NCBI GenBank assembly: GCA_964426155.1
Contig: CAYROY010000122.1
Span: 1 to 9,530, forward strand
DNA from: M55B120 sp964426155
GTDB lineage: Bacteria > Actinomycetota > Humimicrobiia > Humimicrobiales > Humimicrobiaceae
DNA: 9,530 bases
Reading direction: 5' to 3'
In this document: one piece after another, positions 1 through 5,034 of the stretch
Layout: each line of letters begins with the position of its first letter
How positions within the stretch are numbered: the stretch's first letter is position 1
The notes under the pieces: model-generated
What the model was told of the DNA's origin: nothing
The model's database searches: none
The model's input: the letters and a program-made list of their open reading frames with translations, nothing else
Translations under genes and position numbers: made by a program

Positions 1-1
1 A

Positions 2-1681
2 AATGCGGAAGAAGCAATGCAGGGGGCAAGGGATATCATAGCTGAATGGATAAATGAGGATAAAAAAGCAAGAGACAGCATAAGGAATATATTTGAAAAA
101 GAAGCTGTAGTAAAATCAGAAGCTTGTAAGGATGTTAAAGAGGATGGTTCTAAATACAGGGATTATTTCGACTTCGTACAGGAACTTAAAAGATGTCCCT
201 CGCACAGGATTCTGGCGATGCGTAGAGGTGAAAAGGAAGGATATCTAAGGGTCTCTATTGAAGTAAACAGGGAAACAGCAGTAAATGCGCTTGAAAAAAT
301 ATTTATAAAGGGTCCGAACAGTTCTTCGGAGCAGGTTAGGACTGCGCTGGAGGATAGCTGCAGGAGACTCCTTTTGCCAGCCATTGAAAACGAATTTGCC
401 AGAATATCAAAGAAGAATGCAGATATGGAAGCAATAAAGGTCTTTACGTCCAATCTGAGGCAGCTTCTAATGGCTCCTGTTCTGGGAGGCAAAAGGGTTA
501 TGGCTATTGATCCGGGCTTCCGTACCGGCTGCAAGGTTGTTTTATTGGATGAGCAGGGCGGTCTTATTACAAATGAGACGGTTTTCCCAAACGCTCCCGG
601 CAATAGGAGTGAAGAATCGGAAAAGCTCTTAAAAGGACTGGTAAGCGAATACGGCATAGAAGCGGTTGCCATAGGCAATGGTACCGCAGGAAGAGAGACA
701 GAAGAATTTGTAAAGGGAATAGATTTTGCTGAAAAGATCCCGGTTTTTATGGTTAGCGAAAGCGGAGCTTCCATCTACTCTGCATCCAGGACTGCCAGGG
801 AAGAATTTCCGGATCAGGATGTTACTGTAAGGGGTGCAATTTCTATCGGCAGGCGGCTGATGGACCCTCTGGCAGAACTTGTGAAAATAGATCCTAAAAA
901 TCTGGGGGTCGGACAATACCAGCACGATGTGGACCAGGGCGAGTTAAAAAAGAGCCTGGATAAGGTTGTTGAAAGTTGCGTAAACATGGTAGGAGTTAAC
1001 CTGAATACGGCAAGCAGACATCTGCTGATGTATGTATCGGGACTGGGTCCAGGTATTACTTCTAATATATTAGAATACCGTAAAGTCAAAGGTCCCTTCA
1101 GATCAAGGACGGAGCTCCTTGAAATACCGGGGCTCGGAGAAAAAGCTTATGAGCAATGTGCGGGCTTTCTAAGGATACAGGATGGCGTAAACCCCCTTGA
1201 CAGCAGTGCTGTCCATCCTGAAAGCTATTATATAGTAGAAAAAATGGCACAGGACCTTAAAATGGATGTTTATTCTATATTAAAAGATAGCGGCGCACGC
1301 AACAGGATAAATCTTTATGATTATATAGACGAAAAAACAGGTCTTCCTACACTTGAAGATATAATGGATGAACTTGAAAAGCCGGGGAGAGATCCGAGGG
1401 AAAAGGTATCGATATTTGAATTCAGCAAGGATATAAACTCAATTGATGACCTTAAAGCTGGTATGATGCTTCCGGGTATTGTCACCAATATTACCAATTT
1501 TGGTGCTTTTGTCGATATCGGAATAAAGCAGGATGGACTTGTGCATATCTCAAATATTTCACACGATTTTGTAAGAAATCCTGCAGAAGTCCTGATGCTT
1601 CACCAGGAAGTAATGGTGAAAGTCCTTGATATCGACCCTGAGAGGAAAAGGATACAGCTTTCCATAAAGGATGCTTGCTGA
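2..1681 (+). CDS. tex: Tex/YhgF family transcription accessory protein, RNA-binding (5' end outside window)
   Basis: This is the C-terminal part (559 codons) of a Tex protein, a cytoplasmic nucleic-acid-binding factor related to eukaryotic Spt6 and linked to transcription. The frame is open to the window edge; the first ATG, at 17, is internal, because the residues before and after it match the middle of Tex. Family proteins are usually about 720-780 residues, so roughly 160 or more are missing. Visible in order: the helical middle region; a YqgF/RNase H-like domain starting near 497 with DPGFRTG (509-529) and GNGTAGRET; the highly conserved stretch ending in GVGQYQHDV near 905-930; a helix-hairpin-helix region with SGLGPG and IPGLGEKA (about 1036-1185); and a C-terminal S1 domain (about 1451-1672) with NFGAFVDIG and GLVHIS. 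The gene ends in TGA 43 bases before the SRP RNA. I see no terminator hairpin after it. Identification is secure; its precise role in this organism is not shown. Confidence 0.95.
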   Translation, partial: NAEEAMQGARDIIAEWINEDKKARDSIRNIFEKEAVVKSEACKDVKEDGSKYRDYFDFVQELKRCPSHRILAMRRGEKEGYLRVSIEVNRETAVNALEKIFIKGPNSSSEQVRTALEDSCRRLLLPAIENEFARISKKNADMEAIKVFTSNLRQLLMAPVLGGKRVMAIDPGFRTGCKVVLLDEQGGLITNETVFPNAPGNRSEESEKLLKGLVSEYGIEAVAIGNGTAGRETEEFVKGIDFAEKIPVFMVSESGASIYSASRTAREEFPDQDVTVRGAISIGRRLMDPLAELVKIDPKNLGVGQYQHDVDQGELKKSLDKVVESCVNMVGVNLNTASRHLLMYVSGLGPGITSNILEYRKVKGPFRSRTELLEIPGLGEKAYEQCAGFLRIQDGVNPLDSSAVHPESYYIVEKMAQDLKMDVYSILKDSGARNRINLYDYIDEKTGLPTLEDIMDELEKPGRDPREKVSIFEFSKDINSIDDLKAGMMLPGIVTNITNFGAFVDIGIKQDGLVHISNISHDFVRNPAEVLMLHQEVMVKVLDIDPERKRIQLSIKDAC

Positions 1682-1689
1682 CATATTTA

Positions 1690-1718
1690 TTTAATTTTTT
1701 CTATTATTTTTATATAAT
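1690..1718 (+). promoter_or_regulatory. Probable sigma-A promoter of the SRP RNA gene
   Basis: A perfect TATAAT lies at 1713-1718, seven bases before the first base of the SRP RNA terminal helix at 1725, which is the expected distance to a transcription start. The -35 position is poor: at a 17-base spacing it reads TTTAAT (1690-1695). The region 1683-1720 is very A+T rich, which may help as an UP-like element. The -10 box is seen directly; the promoter role is inferred from its position. Confidence 0.65.
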
Positions 1719-1724
1719 CAAACT

Positions 1725-1991
1725 GCCGTGCTAGGTGGGGAGCTAGCGGTGCCCTGTAACCCACAATCCGCTCCAGTGGGACCGATTAACAGGCTGAGGC
1801 TTGAAATAGTAGGTTATGCTCCTGTATAAGTGGTGATGAAGGCCGGGTCCTGTGCGGCGGAGGGTTACAAACCCCGTCAGATCCGAGAGGAAGCAGCGGT
1901 AAGTAACATTCTCCGGGTGCCACAGGAGAACCTGACTGGAGCTAACTATACCGGAAGCGCCTGGTATTTTATGTCGAAGCTGCGGCACGGC
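1725..1991 (+). ncRNA. ffs: Signal recognition particle RNA, large bacterial type with Alu domain (scRNA / 6S-like SRP RNA)
   Basis: This RNA is the scaffold of the signal recognition particle, which with Ffh (and HBsu-like proteins on the Alu domain in Firmicutes) targets nascent membrane and secreted proteins. The 5' GCCGTGC (1725-1731) pairs perfectly with GCACGGC (1985-1991), defining about 267 nt, the size of the Bacillus/Clostridium form rather than the 114-nt E. coli 4.5S form. The Alu domain is seen near 1729-1795 (GGTGGGGAG, CGGTGCCCTGTAACC). The S-domain core is GTCAGATCC (1876-1884), a GAGA GNRA tetraloop (1885-1888) and GGAAGCAGC (1889-1897), the Ffh-binding helix 8. Its place just before dnaX is the common Firmicute arrangement. 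No hairpin with a T-tract follows, so the exact 3' end is uncertain by a few bases and processing from a longer transcript is possible. Confidence 0.96.
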
Positions 1992-2035
1992 ATATTAAAA
2001 AGGTTACATAAGCACTGAATAATGGAAGTCTGATA

Positions 2036-3931
2036 ATGGGATATATCTCTTTGTACCGTAAATGGCGCCCACAGAGTTTTGACGAAGTGGTGGGGCAGAA
2101 ATACAATATACAAACCCTGAAAAATGTTCTTGCCAGTAAAAGGCTTTCCCACTCTTACATTTTCTGCGGCCCCAGAGGGACAGGAAAGACTTCTACTGCA
2201 AGGATACTTGCAAAAGCTGTTAATTGCGAGAAGGGCATCACGCCAGAACCCTGTAATAAGTGTGAAAACTGCAAAAGCATAACAGCCGGCAGCAACGTTG
2301 ATGTAATAGAGATAGATGCGGCTTCAAACAGGGGCATAAACGAGATAAGAGAACTCAGGGAGAAGGTAAGATATCTTCCCAATAGCCTCAGGAAAAAAGT
2401 ATATATAATAGACGAAGTACATATGCTTACCGTGGAAGCATTCAATGCCCTGCTAAAGGTTCTGGAAGAGCCCCCGGAGCATGTTATATTTATAATGGCT
2501 ACTACAGAGCCGGACAAGGTAATTCCCACAATTATGTCAAGATGCCAGAGATTTGATTTCAATCCTGTACCGCTTAAATTGGTTGCGGCCAAATTGAAAG
2601 GGATTGCAGCAGCTGAGAAGATATCAATAACTGACTCAGCCATAGGGCTTTTAGCAAGATATGCGGACGGAAGCCTGAGGGACGCCGAAGGAATACTCGA
2701 ACAGCTTGCTGCATATGGTGATGGTGAAATAGGGCCCGGTGAAGTAGTCTCGCTTCTCGGTGTTGTGAATCTGGATATGCTCTTTGAGTTTGTCGATGTT
2801 CTGGCTGCAGGGGACAAAAAGAAGGGCCTTTCTATGATAGACAGGGTAATAAAGGATAATCATAATATAAGGGATTTTGTTTCCGGGCTTCTGGACCACC
2901 TCTATGATATCTATGTTGTAAAAAATTATGAAAAATCGTCTGAGATAATGGAAATTGCCGGAGATTACATGGATAGATACAATAAACAGGCTGAGATGCT
3001 CCAGAACGAAGAGATAGAGTATTATATTGAGCATTTCACCGAGCTTCTAAAACAGGTAAAATGGAGCGAGAGCTCAAAGACCTTCTTTAAATCCTTTATG
3101 ATACAGGCAATAAATTATATGGTTTTAGATAATAGTCAGTTCGAAAAAAAGGTCGGAGCACTGGTTGCAAGGTTAGACGCTTTAGAGAGGAAAATTGGTA
3201 GCCTGCCCGGCGAAACATCTTCGAATAGAAATAAAGACCCTGTTCCTGATGCGCTGATTGCAAAAAAGATAGATCCTGAGCATAAGAAAAATGAAGGAAG
3301 CGATGCAAAAGGTAAAAAAATAGAAGAAAAAAGCAGCAGGGCATATGAAAAACCGGAAGATTTAAAAAAAGAGGGGCGGGGCCCTATAAAGAAGAGCGGG
3401 GATGATTTTGAATTTATAAAGAAAAATATGGACAGGGTACTTGACGTATTAAAGGAGAAGAAGATATCAGTATATGCAATGTTTGTAGAATCTGTCCCCG
3501 GCCGCCTTGAAGAAAATACTCTATACTTTTATCTGGATGAAAATAAAAAATGGCATAAGGATCATTTAAATAAAAGTGGCAATTCAAATATGATTTCTTC
3601 TGTTATAATGCAGGTCACAGGAATGAAGTATCCTGTGGTGTTTGAGACTGTAAAATCTTTCTCCGGGGCCAGTAAAGAAGATTTCACAGACGATTATATC
3701 AGGGATTTTGAAGATTCTGTTTATGAAAACCCACGAGATAATAATAAGGGTAAAGAGATAACCGGGAATGAGCCGGAATATTATGATGAGAAGGGACAAT
3801 CTTCAAAAGATAAAATTGAATCAGGACTTTCACAGGAAAAAACCGGAAATGACATGGACAAAAAATCCGGTAAAGACAAAAAGGAAGATGTGATAGAATA
3901 TTTTAAAGAAAAGTTCGGGATAAAGGAGTAA
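2036..3931 (+). CDS. dnaX: DNA polymerase III subunits gamma and tau (clamp-loader ATPase)
   Basis: DnaX is the ATPase of the clamp loader that opens the beta sliding clamp and, as tau, ties the replicase together at the fork. The 631-residue product opens with the family start MGYISLYRKWRP; ATG 2036 has GGAAG (2024-2028) seven bases upstream. Seen: Walker A GPRGTGKT (residues 45-52); a zinc module with Cys64, Cys73, Cys76 and Cys79; Walker B with DEVH (126-129); sensor 1 TT (156-157) and the arginine-finger SRC (168-170); sensor 2 GSLRD (212-216). Domain III runs to about residue 390. A Lys/Glu-rich low-complexity linker (about 395-455) leads to a tau-specific C-terminal domain (about 457-560), an acidic/basic tail and an end reading EYFKEKFGIKE. 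The linker region carries A-runs that could allow frameshifting to a gamma form (separate entry). The gene begins 44 bases after the SRP RNA and is followed by ybaB after only 2 bases, so the two are almost surely one transcript. Confidence 0.97.
   Translation: MGYISLYRKWRPQSFDEVVGQKYNIQTLKNVLASKRLSHSYIFCGPRGTGKTSTARILAKAVNCEKGITPEPCNKCENCKSITAGSNVDVIEIDAASNRGINEIRELREKVRYLPNSLRKKVYIIDEVHMLTVEAFNALLKVLEEPPEHVIFIMATTEPDKVIPTIMSRCQRFDFNPVPLKLVAAKLKGIAAAEKISITDSAIGLLARYADGSLRDAEGILEQLAAYGDGEIGPGEVVSLLGVVNLDMLFEFVDVLAAGDKKKGLSMIDRVIKDNHNIRDFVSGLLDHLYDIYVVKNYEKSSEIMEIAGDYMDRYNKQAEMLQNEEIEYYIEHFTELLKQVKWSESSKTFFKSFMIQAINYMVLDNSQFEKKVGALVARLDALERKIGSLPGETSSNRNKDPVPDALIAKKIDPEHKKNEGSDAKGKKIEEKSSRAYEKPEDLKKEGRGPIKKSGDDFEFIKKNMDRVLDVLKEKKISVYAMFVESVPGRLEENTLYFYLDENKKWHKDHLNKSGNSNMISSVIMQVTGMKYPVVFETVKSFSGASKEDFTDDYIRDFEDSVYENPRDNNKGKEITGNEPEYYDEKGQSSKDKIESGLSQEKTGNDMDKKSGKDKKEDVIEYFKEKFGIKE
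3355..3405 (+). promoter_or_regulatory. Candidate -1 frameshift (or transcriptional slippage) site making a gamma-like short DnaX
   Basis: The in-frame codons GAT TTA AAA AAA contain the overlapping slippery heptamers T TTA AAA and A AAA AAA (3361-3370). A purine stretch GGAAG (3355-3359) precedes them. A compact hairpin follows two bases later: 3373-3377 pairs with 3381-3385 (four G-C pairs and one G-U) around a GGG triloop. In the -1 frame, after the AAA at 3368-3370, eleven codons are read (RGAGPYKEERG) and TGA is met at 3403-3405. The predicted product is 456 residues and ends just before the C-terminal tau domain. An extra A added by RNA polymerase in the A7 run (3364-3370) would give the same protein. 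E. coli dnaX uses the analogous A AAA AAG with an upstream Shine-Dalgarno and a hairpin; here the spacings are shorter than in that case. Seen: the motif, hairpin and stop. Inferred: that it is used. Confidence 0.42.
3922..3928 (+). promoter_or_regulatory. Shine-Dalgarno site fixing a TTG start for ybaB
   Basis: AAAGGAG lies inside the last codons of dnaX, five bases before TTG 3934-3936. The first in-frame ATG (3946) would be 17 bases from this site, too far for normal initiation. The TTG is therefore the better start, and its overlap with the end of dnaX suggests coupled translation. Confidence 0.8.
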
Positions 3932-3933
3932 AA

Positions 3934-4248
3934 TTGAGTTTCAACATGCAGCAGATGATGAAACAGGCCAAGATAATGCAGAAAAGAGTTATAGAGATCC
4001 AGGAAGAGCTGAAGAAAATGGAATTTGAAGCTTCTGCGGGGGGCGGGGCTGTAAAGGTAAAAGTAAATGGAGACCAGGAATTGCTGGAAGTTAAGATTGA
4101 TGCAGAGATGATAGATGCAGAAGATATGGAGATGGTAGAAGATATGGTTCTGGTGGCCGTAAACGATGCCTTGAAAAAATCAAAAGATGAGGCAAAAAAT
4201 AAGATGGCTGCCATTACGGGAGGAATGAATCTTCCCGGCTTCTTTTGA
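3934..4248 (+). CDS. ybaB: YbaB/EbfC family nucleoid-associated DNA-binding protein
   Basis: The 104-residue product is a member of the YbaB/EbfC family, small homodimeric DNA-binding proteins that coat the nucleoid and are nearly always encoded between dnaX and recR. The N-terminal Met/Gln/Lys-rich helix (NMQQMMKQAKIMQKR, residues 4-18) leads into a long helix rich in Glu, followed by the conserved glycine-rich strand ASAGGGAVKVKVNGD (about residues 34-48), the strand EVKID, and a C-terminal helix ending with ITGGMNLPGFF. Length and order are normal for the family. The start is TTG, chosen because AAAGGAG at 3922-3928 is correctly spaced only for it. It lies 2 bases after dnaX and 28 before recR, so it probably shares their mRNA. 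Its link to recombination with RecR is known only by conserved association; the sequence itself shows just the family. Confidence 0.95.
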   Translation: MSFNMQQMMKQAKIMQKRVIEIQEELKKMEFEASAGGGAVKVKVNGDQELLEVKIDAEMIDAEDMEMVEDMVLVAVNDALKKSKDEAKNKMAAITGGMNLPGFF

Positions 4249-4276
4249 TTTATTTGATTATCTTTGAAAATATAAG

Positions 4277-4876
4277 ATGCCTCTATATATAAAAAGCGTA
4301 GAAAAACTGATAAACGAATTCAGGAAGCTACCCTCAATAGGGCCCAAATCTGCAAGGAGGATAGTGTATTACCTTTTAAAGCAGACTCCGGAACAGGTGG
4401 ATGGGTTTGCCCGGAGTCTTATAGAGATGAAGGAAAAAGTAAGGTTCTGCAAGCTGTGCCGGAATATTTCTGAGGGTGATATATGCCATATATGCGGGGA
4501 CACCTCCAGGGACCATAAGAAAATCTGTGTTGTCGAAGATATAGGAGACGTTATCGTAATTGAAAAAACAGGCAGATACCGTGGTCTTTACCACGTTCTG
4601 CGCGGGCTTCTTTCACCGATAGAGGATATAGGTCCTGAAGAGCTTGGAATACCGCTTTTAATGGAGAGGGTCAGGAAAGAAAAGGTAGACGAGGTGATCA
4701 TAGCTTTAAACCCGACGGTAGAGGGGGAGAGCACGGCGATGTTTATAAAAAAGATGCTTTCACCACTGGGTATAAAGACAACCATGCTGGCAAGCGGGCT
4801 TCCGGTAGGCGGGGACCTAGAATACGCAGATGAGATAACCATAGGAAGAGCAATTACAGACCGCAGAGAAATATAA
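4277..4876 (+). CDS. recR: Recombination mediator protein RecR
   Basis: RecR works with RecO (and RecF) to load RecA onto SSB-coated single-stranded DNA at gaps, in the cytoplasm. The 199-residue product has the usual length and all domains: an N-terminal helix-hairpin-helix LPSIGPKSARR (18-28); a C4 zinc module with Cys58, Cys61, Cys70 and Cys73; a Toprim domain with VVEDIGD (85-91) and NPTVEGEST (145-153); and the C-terminal Walker-B-like stretch LPVGGDLEYADEITIGRA (about 175-192). The start at ATG 4277 is forced: an in-frame TGA lies at 4265-4267 and the next ATG is at residue 51, beyond the helix-hairpin-helix. Oddly, no Shine-Dalgarno is visible before it; the 20 bases upstream are A+T rich. 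It is the last gene of the dnaX-ybaB-recR group, followed by a weak terminator-like hairpin at 4887-4903. No bofA or small DUF2508-type gene follows recR here, though they often do in spore-forming relatives. Confidence 0.97.
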   Translation: MPLYIKSVEKLINEFRKLPSIGPKSARRIVYYLLKQTPEQVDGFARSLIEMKEKVRFCKLCRNISEGDICHICGDTSRDHKKICVVEDIGDVIVIEKTGRYRGLYHVLRGLLSPIEDIGPEELGIPLLMERVRKEKVDEVIIALNPTVEGESTAMFIKKMLSPLGIKTTMLASGLPVGGDLEYADEITIGRAITDRREI

Positions 4877-4886
4877 TTATTTTATT

Positions 4887-4903
4887 GCAGGTCCTGCCGT
4901 TTT
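4887..4903 (+). terminator. Weak terminator-like hairpin after recR
   Basis: GCAG (4887-4890) pairs with CTGC (4894-4897) around a three-base loop, followed after CG by a short T-run (4900-4903). It lies 11 bases after the recR stop, where a terminator would be expected, but the four-pair stem and four T's are weak. Readthrough into the next unit, or termination at the stronger hairpin at 4973-4997, is possible. Confidence 0.3.
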
Positions 4904-4933
4904 GTTAAAAAAAAGCTTTTATTATGATATAAT
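4902..4933 (+). promoter_or_regulatory. Probable promoter of the pyruvate:ferredoxin oxidoreductase gene (extended -10)
   Basis: TGATATAAT at 4925-4933 is a full match to the extended -10 element (TGn followed by TATAAT at 4928-4933). The -35 is less clear: TTAAAA at 4905-4910 has a 17-base spacing, while the better-looking TTGTTA at 4902-4907 is 20 bases away. An extended -10 can work with a poor -35. The start of transcription would be near 4940, giving a leader of about 95 bases before the ATG at 5035. Confidence 0.6.
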
Positions 4934-4943
4934 CCTTAAGGTT

Positions 4944-4957
4944 TTGCCCGGAGGCAA
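4944..4957 (+). other. Small hairpin at the 5' end of the inferred oxidoreductase leader
   Basis: TTGCC (4944-4948) pairs with GGCAA (4953-4957) around the loop CGGA. It would sit at about +4 of the transcript from the promoter above. A 5'-end hairpin of this kind may protect an mRNA from decay, but that role is inference; only the inverted repeat is seen. Confidence 0.35.
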
Positions 4958-4972
4958 TTTATAATATTTTTT

Positions 4973-4997
4973 AGCCTGCTTTAAAAGACAGGCTTTT
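4973..4997 (+). terminator. Terminator-like hairpin in the leader before the oxidoreductase gene
   Basis: AGCCTG (4973-4978) pairs with CAGGCT (4989-4994). Inside, CTT (4979-4981) can pair with AAG (4985-4987), leaving a TAA loop and one bulged A. A run of four T's (4994-4997) follows. It could end readthrough from the recR side, or act as an attenuator of transcripts from the promoter at 4902-4933. The T-run is short, so full termination is doubtful. I see no alternative pairing or known riboswitch core that would identify a ligand. Confidence 0.4.
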
Positions 4998-5020
4998 GAT
5001 TAAAATCTCAATAAAAATTA

Positions 5021-5026
5021 AAGGGG
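5021..5026 (+). promoter_or_regulatory. Shine-Dalgarno site fixing the oxidoreductase start at ATG 5035
   Basis: AAGGGG lies eight bases before ATG 5035, and the protein from that ATG begins MRKMKSMDGN, as is normal for the family. A possible in-frame TTG at 4996 would add 13 unlike residues, has no ribosome site, and overlaps the hairpin at 4973-4997. Confidence 0.85.
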
Positions 5027-5034
5027 AATCAGGA

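Noticed and set aside
163..774. 203-codon open frame on the - strand within tex
   Set aside because: It lies wholly inside a clear tex frame, has a Ser/Leu-rich composition typical of antisense reading, and shows no family motif.
1743..2018. Short open frames on both strands over 1743-1988 and 1830-2018
   Set aside because: They fall within the SRP RNA, whose terminal pairing and helix 8 loop explain the sequence.
2005..2035. A separate dnaX promoter in the SRP RNA-dnaX gap
   Set aside because: The only -10-like string, GAATAAT near 2017-2023, lacks a -35 and would start transcription almost at the ribosome site.
2155..2817. 220-codon open frame on the - strand within dnaX
   Set aside because: It overlaps the conserved ATPase region of dnaX in full and has only low-complexity Ser-rich sequence; it is a shadow of the real gene.
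4960..4965. Second TATAAT as a promoter for the oxidoreductase gene
   Set aside because: No acceptable -35 or TGn extension precedes it; the extended -10 at 4925-4933 is clearly better. It cannot be fully excluded.
4950..4966. GGAGG at 4950-4954 as the ribosome site of a leader peptide
   Set aside because: No ATG, GTG or TTG follows at a usable distance, and the motif is part of a hairpin loop and stem.
4996..5034. TTG 4996 as the start of the oxidoreductase
   Set aside because: It has no ribosome site, lies in a hairpin, and adds residues unlike the family start; ATG 5035 has AAGGGG at eight bases.
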